In this document: piece after piece, positions 42,668-52,186 of the stretch | How the letters are laid out: every line of letters starts with the position of its first letter | Position numbering within the stretch: the stretch's first letter is position 1 | Assembly (NCBI RefSeq): GCF_001458415.1 | Contig: NZ_CYSD01000014.1 | Coordinates: 1-64,000, forward strand | Source: Tritonibacter multivorans | GTDB taxonomy: Bacteria; Pseudomonadota; Alphaproteobacteria; Rhodobacterales; Rhodobacteraceae | DNA: 64,000 bases | Direction: 5' to 3' | Notes under the pieces: generated by a model | What the model was told of the DNA's origin: nothing | Seen by the model: only the letters and a program-made list of their open reading frames with translations | Databases searched by the model: none | Position numbers and translations under genes: made by a program

Positions 42668-43771
42668 TCAGAGGCTTGCGTCCAGCGCGCCGATCACCGC
42701 ATCACCCATTTCAGAGGTAGAGACCGGGGTCACGCCTTCTTCGCCCAGCAGGTCCGCGGTGCGCACGCCATCGGCCAGAACCTTTTCGACCGCTTTTTCC
42801 AGACGGTCGGCTTCAGCGCCTTGGTCAAAGCTGTAGCGCAGCGCCATGGCAAACGACAGGATGCAGGCGATCGGGTTGGCTTTGCCCTGACCTGCGATGT
42901 CCGGCGCGGAGCCGTGGACCGGCTCGTACAGCGCTTTGGGGCGGCCATTGGCCATCGGTGCACCCAGCGACGCAGACGGCAGCATGCCCAAGCTGCCGGT
43001 CAGCATGGCGGCACAGTCAGACAGCAGGTCGCCAAACAGGTTATCGGTCAGGATGACGTCGAACTGTTTGGGCCAGCGGACCAGCTGCATGGCGCCGTTG
43101 TCGGCATACATATGGGACAGCTCGACCTCGGGGTATTCTGCGCCCACACGGGTCACAACTTCGCGCCACAGAATGCCGGATTCCATGACGTTTGCTTTCT
43201 CCATGGAGCAGAGCTTCTTGTTGCGGCGCATGGCCAGCTCAAACGCGGAACGGGCGGCGCGTTCGATCTCAGACTCAGTGTAACGCTGGGTGTTGATGCC
43301 CACGCGCTCGTTGCCTTCTTCAAAGATACCGCGCGGTTCGCCGAAGTAGACGCCCGAGGTCAGCTCGCGCACGATCATAATGTCGAGGCCCGCAACCACA
43401 TCGGTTTTCAGCGAGGAGAAATCCGCCAGCGCGTCAAAGCACTGGGCCGGGCGCAGGTTGGAATAAAGATCCATTTCCTTGCGCAGGCGCAGGAGGCCAC
43501 GCTCGGGTTTGACCGAGAAATCCAGATCGTCGTATTTCGGGCCGCCAACCGCGCCCAGCAGGACCGCGTCGACCTCTTGGGCTTTGGCCATGGTGTCGTC
43601 ATGCAGCGGGGTGCCGTGGGCGTCATAGGCGGACCCGCCAACCAGATCTTCGCTCACGTCGAACTGGATGTCGCGCTTGTCGCCGAACCAGCCGATGATC
43701 TTGCGGACCTCGGCCATGACTTCGGGGCCAATACCGTCGCCGGGCAGAATCAGAATGGAAGGGTTGGACAT
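42668..43771 (-). CDS. leuB: 3-isopropylmalate dehydrogenase
   Basis: Oxidative decarboxylation in leucine synthesis. The 367-residue form from ATG 43771 (RBS AAGGAG) starts [14 protein letters not shown]. It has LRPAQCF, the substrate-binding REL(T)[10 protein letters not shown], and the metal aspartates in [30 protein letters not shown], and ends with [20 protein letters not shown]. It belongs with leuC and leuD upstream, from which it is separated by two unrelated genes and a terminator. Confidence 0.96.
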   Translation of the reverse strand: MSNPSILILPGDGIGPEVMAEVRKIIGWFGDKRDIQFDVSEDLVGGSAYDAHGTPLHDDTMAKAQEVDAVLLGAVGGPKYDDLDFSVKPERGLLRLRKEMDLYSNLRPAQCFDALADFSSLKTDVVAGLDIMIVRELTSGVYFGEPRGIFEEGNERVGINTQRYTESEIERAARSAFELAMRRNKKLCSMEKANVMESGILWREVVTRVGAEYPEVELSHMYADNGAMQLVRWPKQFDVILTDNLFGDLLSDCAAMLTGSLGMLPSASLGAPMANGRPKALYEPVHGSAPDIAGQGKANPIACILSFAMALRYSFDQGAEADRLEKAVEKVLADGVRTADLLGEEGVTPVSTSEMGDAVIGALDASL

Positions 43772-43913
43772 AGAGCTACTCCTTGAACAGTTGCGCAAGG
43801 GCGTAGCCTCCCCGCCCCAAAGGGTCAATATTGGCGAGGGTTTTTCATCCGAAACGCGGCGATTGGATCCTATTTCCCCTTGTTTCTAAGGGGTGTGCGG
43901 TGGCAAAGGCCCC

Positions 43914-44939
43914 TTAGGGCAGAATGTCGACCCAGACCAGCCCATGGCGGCTGCCCGCGCTGCGCAGAATGCCACTGTCGATCACGGTCATTTGGGAGGC
44001 GGGCAGCACGTAGTCGACTCGCATGTCACCTGCATGTTCCCATGTCACCGTGTGATCGTTCCCGGCGCCATCCCGCGGCTGCGGGTCTTGCAGTTTGGGG
44101 TGTGCAAGAAGATCACGGATCGCCGCGTGGCGCCCGTCGCCCCGCACAGGGTCCAGATTGGCGCTGCCCGCAAGGACCAAGGGGCCTGTGACAGCGCTGG
44201 TGATGGTCCCGTCCAGAACATGGCGCCACAGGCGGATCTCATCGGCATTGCGGCGGCCATTGCGGTCCTCCGGGCCATCAAAGACCGGCGGTGCGGCGTG
44301 AAACCCAAGAAGCCACAGGTCACGCCCGTCAGGTAGTGTGATCGGCACCGCCCAAAGGCCCACAGAGGATAGCCGCCAGACCTCCCAGGCCCTGGCTGAG
44401 GGGAAGGGGCTGCCATCCGGGTGGCGCGGCATCTGGTGGTCCGGCAGGTTGCGCCACAGCAGGTCCGAGAAGGTTTCACTGCGGGTTTCATCGATTGGCA
44501 GGCGGGACAGCAACAGCATGCCGCCCTGGCCGGAAAACCGACCCCAGCCGTAGCTGTCGCCGGGGCCATTGGTCTGCCCGTCGCCGTCCAGATCCACGCC
44601 GCTTGGAAACCCTGCATTGGGCTGTCGGGCAAATCCCCGCATGCCGGGAAGCCCCGCGTCGCTGAGCCGCCTGCTCAGGGCCTCAGCGACGCGGGGGGAC
44701 ATGTCCCAGTCGATGCCCTGCAAGAGGACAATATCGGGCTGGGCTTCGACCAAAGTGGCAATCACAGCCTCAATTTGAGGGTTGGGTTTTTGCTGCTCCA
44801 GATCCCGAACCAGAATGCCGGGCCCCTTGCGGGACAGCTCTGTGTGGAAGGTGGCAATGCGCAAGGGCTCTGCCCAGGCGGCCACGGTGCTAAGAAAAAT
44901 CAGAAACGCGCCAAGCAGAGATGCGGCGCGGCATCTCAT
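43914..44939 (-). CDS. Endonuclease/exonuclease/phosphatase-family protein, exported
   Basis: A 341-residue protein with a signal peptide (LLGAFLIFLSTVAAWA) and the EEP fold: VEAQPDIVLLQGIDWD, WLLGFHAAPPVFDG(P)EDRNG, VLAGSANLDPVRGDG, VTWEHAGDMRVDYVLPAS. The metal-binding asparagine and terminal histidine regions are present in modified form (AGSANLD for GDFN; RHGLVWVD for SDH). Nuclease, sphingomyelinase-like or phosphatase activity cannot be told apart. It overlaps the upstream membrane-protein gene by 4 bp. The same gene pair often lies between leuD and leuB in roseobacters. Confidence 0.8.
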   Translation of the reverse strand: MRCRAASLLGAFLIFLSTVAAWAEPLRIATFHTELSRKGPGILVRDLEQQKPNPQIEAVIATLVEAQPDIVLLQGIDWDMSPRVAEALSRRLSDAGLPGMRGFARQPNAGFPSGVDLDGDGQTNGPGDSYGWGRFSGQGGMLLLSRLPIDETRSETFSDLLWRNLPDHQMPRHPDGSPFPSARAWEVWRLSSVGLWAVPITLPDGRDLWLLGFHAAPPVFDGPEDRNGRRNADEIRLWRHVLDGTITSAVTGPLVLAGSANLDPVRGDGRHAAIRDLLAHPKLQDPQPRDGAGNDHTVTWEHAGDMRVDYVLPASQMTVIDSGILRSAGSRHGLVWVDILP

Positions 44940-45754
44940 GCGGTTTGCAGCTCGTCGTCCAGCGCAAAGCTGCGCCGTTGCACCGCGATCAGCTCTGCCA
45001 CCCGCAGACGGGCCATGCCGCGCATGATCATCATGGCCGGGAACATGGCCCAGCCGGTGACGGCCCAGACAAACAGCTGCGCATTGGCAAACAACGCCGG
45101 GTCCATGCTGCCGCTGCCCAATTTGACCATGGCAGGCAGCAGGAACGGCGCAAGCACCCCGCCGGCGATATGCAGACGTGCATCCCGTTGCAGACGGGTC
45201 ACCACATCCCCGCCGGTGGTGGGGTCAAACAGGGGCAGGTTGATCCAGACGTTGAAGGGACCATTGCGCTGCGGCCAGCGGCCTGTGCGAATGATCAAAC
45301 CAAAGACCAGCACCGAGCTGAGCGAGGCTGTGTAAGCCATGGCAGTTGCCCGCCGGGCGAGCTCTACCGCGGGGTCAGACAGATCAGGCGGCAGGACCAG
45401 CTGAACCAGCCGAACCGGCGAGAACGCAATGTCGAGCCCCTGCGCCAGAAGATGACCAAGGCTGCTGGTCAATGCGGTCAACCCGGTGGGGGCGGCTTCG
45501 TGGCGGGTCAGAAGCGAAACAAGGAAGACACAAACCGCCAGCGCCGCAAACCGGCACCGGTTCATCGGACGTGCGTCGCGAAACTCCAGAAAGCTGGGTG
45601 AGGTGGAAAAATACTCAGCAAAAACAAAGCACCCCAGCAGAATTGCGGTCAGGGTCACCAGCTCGGGAGAATGCCCCTGAGTTGGCGGCAAGATCAAAGA
45701 GGGCAGTGCAATAAGCAAAGCCATCAATAGTCCGCGCATAGCTGCAGCTGTCAT
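44936..45754 (-). CDS. Membrane protein of unknown function
   Basis: From ATG 45754 the product has 272 residues and several membrane segments (MRGLLMALLIALPSLILPPTQGH; LTAILLGCFVFAEYFSTS; FAALAVCVFLVSLLTRHE; FVWAVTGWAMFPAMMIMRGMA). The ORF extends 98 codons upstream without a stop, but that part is rich in Arg/Lys/Ser, lacks a membrane pattern and looks non-coding. No family is recognised. Its stop overlaps the EEP gene start (ATGA), so the two are co-translated and probably act together. Confidence 0.65.
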   Translation of the reverse strand: MTAAAMRGLLMALLIALPSLILPPTQGHSPELVTLTAILLGCFVFAEYFSTSPSFLEFRDARPMNRCRFAALAVCVFLVSLLTRHEAAPTGLTALTSSLGHLLAQGLDIAFSPVRLVQLVLPPDLSDPAVELARRATAMAYTASLSSVLVFGLIIRTGRWPQRNGPFNVWINLPLFDPTTGGDVVTRLQRDARLHIAGGVLAPFLLPAMVKLGSGSMDPALFANAQLFVWAVTGWAMFPAMMIMRGMARLRVAELIAVQRRSFALDDELQTA

Positions 45755-46108
45755 GCCAGAAAGCACTCTTGGTCCCTTTGCCGTATCAGCCCCGGTTCTG
45801 TGCCGGGATTTACTTCTGAATTGGCGTCCCGCTCCGATCTTTTTGATCGTTGTTTTACGCGGCGCGCCCTGCCTCATTTTTGCCCCAATGTTGCAAGCTT
45901 TGATGCTGGGCTCAAGCCGGACGGGACGGAATTCTGCGGATTGGTTCGAATTGATCGACAAACTGGTGCAGGCTTGCATCAGGAAAACAAATGGTTTTCC
46001 GGGATTTGCCTGATTTGAGGCACGAAGGCTGAACGCGGCCTGCGGCATTAACCATTATGGCCGGGATGCGGCGGCGCGCGGTTTTCGGTCCTGAAAACGC
46101 ATAGCCCC

Positions 46109-46141
46109 AAAAGAAAAGGAGGCACCCAGATGGGTGCCTCC
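46109..46141 (-). terminator. Rho-independent terminator of the leuC-leuD unit
   Basis: Perfect 10-bp stem GGAGGCACCC / GGGTGCCTCC with a 4-base loop; on the reverse strand it is followed by TTTTCTTTT. About 40 bp after the leuD stop. Confidence 0.9.
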
Positions 46142-46182
46142 GTGCAGAGGGTTTGGGCGCGTGCCCAAAAAGGCCTCTGGGA

Positions 46183-46788
46183 TCAGACCCAGGGGCGTGC
46201 CTGTGCGGCTTGGTCTTCAAAGGTCTTGATGCTGTCGGCTTTCTCCAGCGTCAGGCCAATGTCATCCAGGCCGTTGATCAGGCAGTGCTTTTTGAACGCA
46301 TCAACGTTGAACTTGATGACTTCGCCTTCAGAGGTGGTGATCTCCTGCGCTTCGAGGTTCACGGTCATGCGGGCATTTTCGCCCTTTTCCGCGTCCTTCA
46401 TCAGCACATCGACCTGCTCTTGCGGCAGAACCACCGGCAGCATGCCGTTCTTGAAGCAGTTGTTGAAGAAGATGTCGGCAAAAGAGGTCGAGACAATGAC
46501 CTTGATGCCGAAATCATCCAGCGCCCAGGGGGCGTGCTCGCGCGAAGAACCACAGCCAAAGTTGTCGCCGGCGATCAGGATCTGTGCTTCGCGGTACTGC
46601 GGTTTGTTCAGCACGAAGTCAGGGATCTCGGTGCCGTCGCGGTTGTAGCGCATCTCGTCAAAGAGGTTCTTGCCAAAGCCGGTGCGGGCAATGGATTTCA
46701 GGAACACTTTGGGGATGATCATGTCGGTGTCGATGTTCACCAGCGGCATGGGTGCCGCGATACCTGTGAAAGTCTCGAACTTGTTCAT
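46183..46788 (-). CDS. leuD: 3-isopropylmalate dehydratase small subunit
   Basis: With LeuC, isomerises 2- to 3-isopropylmalate. From ATG 46788 the product has 201 residues, the normal length, with [19 protein letters not shown], the swivel-domain loop [18 protein letters not shown] and IISTSFAD-type [19 protein letters not shown]. Residues before this ATG in the longer ORF are not conserved. It is separated from leuC by an unrelated methyltransferase gene. Confidence 0.95.
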   Translation of the reverse strand: MNKFETFTGIAAPMPLVNIDTDMIIPKVFLKSIARTGFGKNLFDEMRYNRDGTEIPDFVLNKPQYREAQILIAGDNFGCGSSREHAPWALDDFGIKVIVSTSFADIFFNNCFKNGMLPVVLPQEQVDVLMKDAEKGENARMTVNLEAQEITTSEGEVIKFNVDAFKKHCLINGLDDIGLTLEKADSIKTFEDQAAQARPWV

Positions 46789-46937
46789 TGTTCTATCCTT
46801 CTCTGGATATTCATGTGTTTTCCCACCTTCGCTTGGGGGGGGCATGTCATTTTTAGTCGGCAAGCTTTGGCATCAGCTGCGCGCACTCACAGTGGTTAGC
46901 AGGCGAACAGCGGTGTGGCGTTTAGGAGGCCGAGATG

Positions 46938-47735
46938 TCACGCACGTTGACTCAGTTTTGCCAGTGCGCGTTTCATACTGTTCCATCCTGTTTTCTTCCG
47001 CACAGCAGGGGTAGGGCTGCCAACTTTTTCAACCAAGAACACCTCGCGGTGGTCGCCTCGAATGCCAATGTCATGACGATGCGGGGTGACCATGGTGACC
47101 GCACAACTTGGTGCCCAAGCGAGGATAAGATCACTCAGATCCGCCCCGTAATGGAAAGTCACCAAGGCACCCTGATCCGAGATCGGGTTACCATGGTATT
47201 CCGGTTCAAAAAGATGCTGAACGCCGCTTTCTGTGTAGAGTGCGCGCCGCTCCGTTTTCGCTTTGTCGATGGCAACCGGGGTGGTAAAGATGATCTTCCC
47301 ACCCGGCCGCAGCGTCCGTTCCATTTCTTCAAAGCAGGCCTTCGGGCTGTTGACGTGTTCCAGAACATCCAAATGAACATGAAGGTCGATGGTCTCATCT
47401 TCGAATGTCAGTTGCTCTAGGTTTTCACACCTATAGCCGTCATAGAACTGCCCTGCTTTGCGGTCTGGCCAGTATTGTGTGCCAACATAGTTCGCCGCCT
47501 CGCGCCTCATCACGGATGAGATGGAGCGATCGGCAGGCGAACATTCGTGCAACACCTTTGAGCGCCAGTCCGGAACGAAGGTGTTCAAGCACCAAGCAAA
47601 GGCACGTTCTCGCGGGATGCTGTGACATTGTTCGCACAGAAAATCATCGCGAAGCCAGTGTGTGTAGCTAGTGAACGCAGTACGCTCACCACACACTGGG
47701 CATGTGCCATAGGATTGGTGCAACACCGGACGCAT
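46938..47735 (-). CDS. Zinc-ribbon class I SAM methyltransferase inserted between leuC and leuD
   Basis: A 265-residue protein. The N-terminus has two CxxC pairs (GTCPVCGERTAF; FLCEQCHSIPRER) likely binding zinc. A Methyltransf_11-like core follows, with a weak SAM loop (VLHECSPADRSISSVM) and stronger later motifs (IDLHVHLDVLEHVNSPKACFEEMERTLRPGGKIIFTTPV). The ATG comes 1 bp after the leuC stop, so translation is coupled, and 149 bp separate it from leuD. Such proteins modify sugars, lipids or small molecules; the target is unknown. By eye its GC content seems lower than its neighbours', which suggests acquisition. Confidence 0.8.
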   Translation of the reverse strand: MRPVLHQSYGTCPVCGERTAFTSYTHWLRDDFLCEQCHSIPRERAFAWCLNTFVPDWRSKVLHECSPADRSISSVMRREAANYVGTQYWPDRKAGQFYDGYRCENLEQLTFEDETIDLHVHLDVLEHVNSPKACFEEMERTLRPGGKIIFTTPVAIDKAKTERRALYTESGVQHLFEPEYHGNPISDQGALVTFHYGADLSDLILAWAPSCAVTMVTPHRHDIGIRGDHREVFLVEKVGSPTPAVRKKTGWNSMKRALAKLSQRA

Positions 47736-47736
47736 T

Positions 47737-49146
47737 TTACATCAGCTCGCGAACGTCGGTCAGCTTGCCGGTGACGGCAGCGGCGGCGGCCATGGCGGGG
47801 GACACGAGGTGCGTGCGACCCTTGTAGCCCTGACGACCTTCAAAGTTCCGGTTGGAGGTTGCCGCGCAACGCTCGCCTTCGGACAGCTGGTCAGGGTTCA
47901 TCGCCAGACACATGGAACAACCCGCCATGCGCCATTCAAAACCGGCCTCCTGGAAGATCTCGGCCAGGCCTTCTTCTTCGGCCTGTGCGCGCACCAGGCC
48001 AGAGCCCGGAACAACCATGGCACGCATGCCATCTTTGATCTTCTTGCCTTTCAGGATCTCGGCGGCGGCGCGCAGGTCTTCGATGCGACCATTGGTGCAA
48101 GAGCCGATAAAGACGGTGTCGATCTCGATGTCGGTCAGCTTCTGACCGGCTTCCAGACCCATGTATTCGATCGAACGGCGGGCCGCTTCGATTTTGCCGC
48201 CTTCGAAATCTTCGGGGTTCGGCACTACGCCGGTGATCGGCAGAACGTCCTCGGGCGAGGTGCCCCAGGTCACGACGGGCTGGATGTCTTCACCCTTCAG
48301 GGTGACAACCTTGTCGAAATGCGCGCCTTCGTCGGTGTAGAGGGTTTTCCACCAGTTCATCGCGGCTTCCCACTGCGCGCCTTTGGGGGCGTGCGGGCGG
48401 CCATTGACGTATTTGAAGGTGGTCTCATCGGGGGCGATCAGGCCAGCACGTGCGCCGCCTTCGATGGCCATGTTGCAGACGGTCATACGACCTTCCATGG
48501 ACAGATCACGGATCGCCTCACCACAGTATTCGATCACATAGCCAGTGCCACCGCCGGTGCCGGTTTCGCCGATCACAGCAAGGGTGATGTCCTTGGCAGT
48601 CACGCCCGGCTTCAGCTTGCCGGTGATCTCCACCTTCATGTTCTTGGACTTCTTCTGGATCAGGGTCTGGGTCGCCAGAACATGTTCCACTTCAGAGGTA
48701 CCAATGCCATGCGCCAGCGCGCCGAACGCCCCGTGGGTCGCGGTGTGGCTGTCGCCACAAACAACGGTCATGCCGGGCAGCGTCCAGCCCTGCTCGGGGC
48801 CGACGATGTGCACAATGCCCTGACGCACGTCAGAGACGGGGTAGTAGTGCACGCCAAATTCCTTGGCGTTTTTGTCCAGCGCTTCGACCTGAATGCGGCT
48901 TTCGGCGGTCATGGTCGCCGGGTCCGCGCGGTCCAGCGTGGTGGGGACGTTGTGGTCCGGAACCGCAATGGTTTTTTCCGGGGCGTGCACCTTGCGGCCG
49001 GCCATGCGCAGGCCTTCGAACGCCTGTGCGCTGGTCACTTCGTGGACCAGGTGGCGGTCGATGTACAGCAGGCAGGTGCCGTCCTCGGCCTCATGCGCCA
49101 CATGCGCATCCCAGATTTTATCATAGAGTGTCTTCGGGGCGGTCAT
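47737..49146 (-). CDS. leuC: 3-isopropylmalate dehydratase large subunit
   Basis: Aconitase-type enzyme of leucine synthesis. From ATG 49146 (GGGAGAGCG ahead) it has 469 residues. The [4Fe-4S] ligands are in [17 protein letters not shown] and [14 protein letters not shown], with the motifs [33 protein letters not shown] and [10 protein letters not shown]. The longer ORF adds 16 unconserved residues. The 400 bp upstream are shared with the divergent rsfS. Confidence 0.96.
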   Translation of the reverse strand: MTAPKTLYDKIWDAHVAHEAEDGTCLLYIDRHLVHEVTSAQAFEGLRMAGRKVHAPEKTIAVPDHNVPTTLDRADPATMTAESRIQVEALDKNAKEFGVHYYPVSDVRQGIVHIVGPEQGWTLPGMTVVCGDSHTATHGAFGALAHGIGTSEVEHVLATQTLIQKKSKNMKVEITGKLKPGVTAKDITLAVIGETGTGGGTGYVIEYCGEAIRDLSMEGRMTVCNMAIEGGARAGLIAPDETTFKYVNGRPHAPKGAQWEAAMNWWKTLYTDEGAHFDKVVTLKGEDIQPVVTWGTSPEDVLPITGVVPNPEDFEGGKIEAARRSIEYMGLEAGQKLTDIEIDTVFIGSCTNGRIEDLRAAAEILKGKKIKDGMRAMVVPGSGLVRAQAEEEGLAEIFQEAGFEWRMAGCSMCLAMNPDQLSEGERCAATSNRNFEGRQGYKGRTHLVSPAMAAAAAVTGKLTDVRELM

Positions 49147-49547
49147 TTCGCTCTCCCGTGGATGATCAGAAAAATAGGAATATCGGGCGTGCATCTGGGC
49201 ACGCCAAAGGTTGCAGCGACCTTACAGTCGCGCAAGCACCGAGCACGTGGCCCCGTGGAACCGTGCGGGCAACCAAGCCCGGTCAGCGATCTCAAAGATA
49301 CGTTCCATGTCGGCCCCTTTATCGCAGTGCGCCGAGTCTCGCAAGGGATCAGGCGGGATATGCCCCTTGTTTAAAGGCGCAAGCGGCGTTAAAGGGCGTC
49401 GGTCCCGCTGCTGCTGTTCCTTTGGAGGCAGCCCATGTGTCAAAGCCTTGTGCCAAAGGGTGTCTTCATTGAAATGAGACATTGGCGTTGTTATCATTGA
49501 GGGGACCCCAGCGCCGGGGGACGGTCGGCGCCTAACAAAGGAGGACA
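49147..49547. other. Divergent promoter region of leuC and rsfS
   Basis: About 400 bp with no gene I would defend. A reverse-strand ORF (about 108 codons) crosses it but is Pro/Arg-rich, has no ribosome-binding site and shows no family motif. I see no clear leucine-rich leader peptide. Confidence 0.4.
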
Positions 49548-49604
49548 ATGTCCTGTCAGCTCAACCTCATGCGGCTTCTGCCGCGCAAGCCGGGGCAGCC
49601 GTGA
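49548..49604 (+). CDS. 18-codon leader ORF overlapping the rsfS start
   Basis: ATG at 49548 directly follows AGGAGGACA, the best Shine-Dalgarno in the region, and opens a short frame MSCQLNLMRLLPRKPGQP that stops at TGA 49602-49604, overlapping the rsfS ATG (TGATG). It would couple rsfS translation to the leader. Alternatively, rsfS itself starts further upstream from a rare codon in its own frame, where the sequence reads an Ala-rich tract. Confidence 0.4.
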   Translation: MSCQLNLMRLLPRKPGQP

Positions 49605-49966
49605 TGGCCGCAACCGCGCACTCCCAGGTCACCAGCGAAGCGCTGCTGGCCCGCATTCTTTCCTCTCTCGATGAAGACAAAGCTGAAGATGTCACGCAGA
49701 TCGACCTGCGTGGGAAGACATCTATTGGCGACTATATGGTTGTGGCCTCTGGCCGTTCGACCCGCCAAGTTGCAGCTATGGCTGAGAAACTGATGGAAAA
49801 GCTGAAGACCGAATTCGGTGTGTACAGCAAAGTCGAAGGCAAAGAGTCCGGCGACTGGGTTCTGATCGATACCGGTGACGTCATCGTGCATCTGTTCCGC
49901 CCGGAAGTGCGCGAATTCTATCAGATCGAAAAGATGTGGCAGCCCGCAGGCACCAGCACCAGCTGA
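49604..49966 (+). CDS. rsfS: Ribosomal silencing factor RsfS
   Basis: Binds ribosomal protein uL14 and blocks subunit joining in starvation. The 120-residue protein has the family core LRGKTSIGDYMVVASGRSTRQVAAMAEKL, GDWVLIDTGDVIVHLFRPEVREFYQIEKMW. It overlaps a leader ORF through TGATG; GTG 49601 is an alternative start. rlmH follows 92 bp downstream, the usual order in Rhodobacterales. Confidence 0.94.
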   Translation: MAATAHSQVTSEALLARILSSLDEDKAEDVTQIDLRGKTSIGDYMVVASGRSTRQVAAMAEKLMEKLKTEFGVYSKVEGKESGDWVLIDTGDVIVHLFRPEVREFYQIEKMWQPAGTSTS

Positions 49967-50058
49967 TCGCTGCTGTGTGACCCTGCCCAATCCGGGCAGG
50001 GCGGGATGACAAAAAGTTCCATGGGACACCGGGCCCGCGTCCGGTGATGACAAGACAT

Positions 50059-50529
50059 ATGCGCCTGCATATCTGCGCGGTCGGCCGTCTTCGGTCTGGA
50101 CCCGAAAAGACCCTCATCGACGATTATCTGCAACGATTCGACCGCACCGGTCGGGCGCTTGGCCTTGGGCCTGCGCGTATCGTCGAAGTAGAGGACAAGA
50201 AAAACGCAGGCATGGGGGCCGAAGCGCAGCTGCTGCGCAAGGCGCTGCCCAAGGGCGCGGTGATCTGCACTCTGGATGAACGTGGCCGGGTTCTGTCCTC
50301 GCCTGATTTTGCCAATAAGATCGCAGGTTGGCGCGATGGTGGCCGATCGGATCTGGCGTTTATTATCGGGGGCGCGGATGGCATTGATCCGTCTCTGCGC
50401 GCCGAGGCTGATTTCTCCATTTCCTTTGGGCAAATGGTCTGGCCGCATATGATGGTGCGCCTGATGCTGTCTGAACAGATCTACCGGGCCGCGACGATCC
50501 TGTCCGGGTCGCCTTACCATCGGGTCTGA
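50059..50529 (+). CDS. rlmH: 23S rRNA (pseudouridine1915-N3)-methyltransferase
   Basis: Methylates pseudouridine 1915 in helix 69 of 23S rRNA. The 156-residue SPOUT enzyme starts MRLHICAVGRLRSGPE at ATG 50059, the conserved N-terminus and usual length. It has ICTLDERGRVLSS, the SAM knot FIIGGADGIDPSLRAEADFSISFGQMVWPHMMVRLML, and ends YRAATILSGSPYHR. Second gene after rsfS. Confidence 0.96.
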   Translation: MRLHICAVGRLRSGPEKTLIDDYLQRFDRTGRALGLGPARIVEVEDKKNAGMGAEAQLLRKALPKGAVICTLDERGRVLSSPDFANKIAGWRDGGRSDLAFIIGGADGIDPSLRAEADFSISFGQMVWPHMMVRLMLSEQIYRAATILSGSPYHRV

Positions 50530-50703
50530 TTTTCCAAATTTCCTTTTTGTAAATATTTGAGGCGAAAGTGGTCGGAAATCCGCCCAATTCGCGCCGAACT
50601 CCTGTGCTTTATTTGGCAGTGTGAAATTGTCTGCTATTCAAAATCACAAATAAGTGCCGCCAGAAAGGCGTGCCGTGACTTGAGGCGAAGAAGGAGCAAA
50701 CGG

Positions 50704-50895
50704 GTGGAATTGACCAAGCAAGAGCTGTCCGACGGGCGTAAGCGTCTGTTTCAAATGATCATGAGCCGGGCACGAGATGCCCATGCCGCGCGTCGCGAGG
50801 CGGGGTATCTGGCGCGGGTCTCTGCCAAGCACCCCCCCGCGGCAGGGATTTCATTTCTGGATCTCGGTCAGGACAGTTTCAAGTTCGCAAATTGA
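50704..50895 (+). CDS. Small conserved-looking protein of unknown function (63 residues)
   Basis: GTG at 50704 follows AAGGAGCAAACGG, a strong ribosome-binding site at normal spacing. The product is amphipathic and helical at the start (ELTKQELSDGRKRLFQMIMSRARDAHAARREAGYL) and ends FLDLGQDSFKFAN. The ORF extends upstream without a stop, but that part has no conserved character and the ribosome-binding site decides the start. No family recognised. Confidence 0.55.
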   Translation: MELTKQELSDGRKRLFQMIMSRARDAHAARREAGYLARVSAKHPPAAGISFLDLGQDSFKFAN

Positions 50896-50918
50896 TCTGA
50901 CCTTAAGGTCTGCGGCAT

Positions 50919-51287
50919 TTAAGGCAGGGCGACCGTTTTGGTGCGGCCTGCCCAGCCGTCTTTATTGTCGCGGGCCTCAATTTGAATTTCCCGAAGCCCT
51001 TCGGGAATCGTCACCCCGCTCAAAGAGCGCGTGAAAGGCTGCTCTTCCACATGCGGATGATGCAGCACCCGCAGGCCCAGCTCTTCTCCGCTCGGGCTCA
51101 GCACGCGCCAGCCGTCGGCATAGTGATCCCAGCCCGTATCCGGGTGGGACAGCGTGACAGAAACCGTCCAGCTGCCGCCAACCTGCCGCAGTTGCACGTC
51201 CTCGATCACCGGCGGGTCGGCCAAGGCCGGGCTTGCAAAAGCGCAGAGGATAAGGGCAGCGGTCAGCAGGGGGCGAAATTGTGTCAT
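50919..51287 (-). CDS. Exported small protein of unknown function
   Basis: A 122-residue protein with a clear signal peptide (MTQFRPLLTAALILCAFASPALA). The mature part is beta-rich with regular spacing (VRQVGGSWTVSVTLSHPDTGWDHYADGWRV, LSGVTIPEGLREIQIEARDNKDGW) and looks like one immunoglobulin-like domain. It is downstream of the DUF599 gene on the same strand (35-bp gap) and probably co-transcribed. Confidence 0.75.
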   Translation of the reverse strand: MTQFRPLLTAALILCAFASPALADPPVIEDVQLRQVGGSWTVSVTLSHPDTGWDHYADGWRVLSPSGEELGLRVLHHPHVEEQPFTRSLSGVTIPEGLREIQIEARDNKDGWAGRTKTVALP

Positions 51288-51322
51288 GGGCGCACCCTAG
51301 GCCAAGTTGTCGGTCAGTGGGG

Positions 51323-52141
51323 TCACGATTTCGTGTCGGCCTGCGAGGCCGCGCGGGCGTCAGGCTGTGATGCAGGCTGTGACACGGGCTGTGATACGGG
51401 CCGCGATACGGGCGCAAACCGGGCGGTGCTTTCCAGTAGAATCGCGCGGGATTGGGATACAAACTCGCGCCGGAACAGGACCGCCGTGGTCACCAGCGTG
51501 GCCGCAATCAGGGCAAGAGGCCCGGCCAGCCACGCCAGCGCAGCCAGTGCAAAATAGGTCGACCGCAGCCCGCGATTAAAGCTTCGCGCAGCGGTGATAT
51601 TGATTTCTGCTGCCTGCCGCGCGCGGGGATAGGCATCTGGGTCGGAGGCCTCGTTCGGGACAGCCGCCATCAAGACCGAGCAATAGCCAAACAGCCGATG
51701 GGACCAGACAAAAACCAAAAACGCATTGGTCAGAAACGCCAAAGAGGCGAGGATTTTGATCTCGAACACAAACACGGGCGTGCTGGCGAGTGTGAGGTCT
51801 TGGGCCACACCTGCCAGCTGTTCGGTATTGCCCACCAGCGCAAGACCACCGCCCAGGGCGATCATGGCCGCCGATGCAAAGAAGGCTGCCGCCTGTCGCA
51901 GCGATGCAATCACCTGAGAATCAAAGATCCGTGGACTGCGTGCCACCATCTGCGCCATCCACTCGCGGCGGAAATCGGCCATCAGGTTCGACACCGACGG
52001 CTGGTCCGGGCGCGGGTTTTCGATCCGCCAGCCAATCCAGAACCAGGCCAGGGCCAACAGGCCCAAGGCAATGAAATCCAAGGTGGAAAACAGCGTCAGC
52101 CGTTCGGTCCAGGTGAGCATCCAGGGCGTCGTCCAAGTCAT
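51323..52141 (-). CDS. DUF599 family membrane protein
   Basis: A 272-residue DUF599 protein with about four membrane segments (LDFIALGLLALAWFWIGWRI; FFASAAMIALGGGLALVGN; ILASLAFLTNAFLVFVWSHRLFGY; ALAALAWLAGPLALIAATLVTTAVLF) and the family segments RREWMAQMVARSPRIFDSQ and NRGLRSTYFALA. The C-terminal tail (PVSQPVSQPASQPDA) comes from 12-bp tandem repeats. Function unknown. Divergent from glcD with a palindrome in between. Confidence 0.86.
   Translation of the reverse strand: MTWTTPWMLTWTERLTLFSTLDFIALGLLALAWFWIGWRIENPRPDQPSVSNLMADFRREWMAQMVARSPRIFDSQVIASLRQAAAFFASAAMIALGGGLALVGNTEQLAGVAQDLTLASTPVFVFEIKILASLAFLTNAFLVFVWSHRLFGYCSVLMAAVPNEASDPDAYPRARQAAEINITAARSFNRGLRSTYFALAALAWLAGPLALIAATLVTTAVLFRREFVSQSRAILLESTARFAPVSRPVSQPVSQPASQPDARAASQADTKS
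51361..51408 (-). repeat. Four 12-bp tandem units in the DUF599 gene
   Basis: Units caggctgtgatg, caggctgtgaca, cgggctgtgata and cgggccgcgata encode the Pro/Val/Ser/Gln tail. In-frame copy changes are possible. Confidence 0.75.
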
Positions 52142-52186
52142 GAGCGCACCCTACCGGAGGGAAGGGGGCTTGTCAGGGATCTAAAA

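Noticed and set aside
43840-43900. Hairpin CCCCTT / AAGGGG just after the EEP gene
   Set aside because: Six base pairs without a T-run in either direction; too weak to call a terminator.
45460-46048. 98-codon N-terminal extension of the membrane protein
   Set aside because: Basic, non-hydrophobic, without a start signal; the conserved-looking membrane protein begins at 45754.
49222-49548. Reverse-strand ORF of 108 codons between leuC and rsfS
   Set aside because: Pro/Arg-rich, no ribosome-binding site, overlaps the probable promoters.
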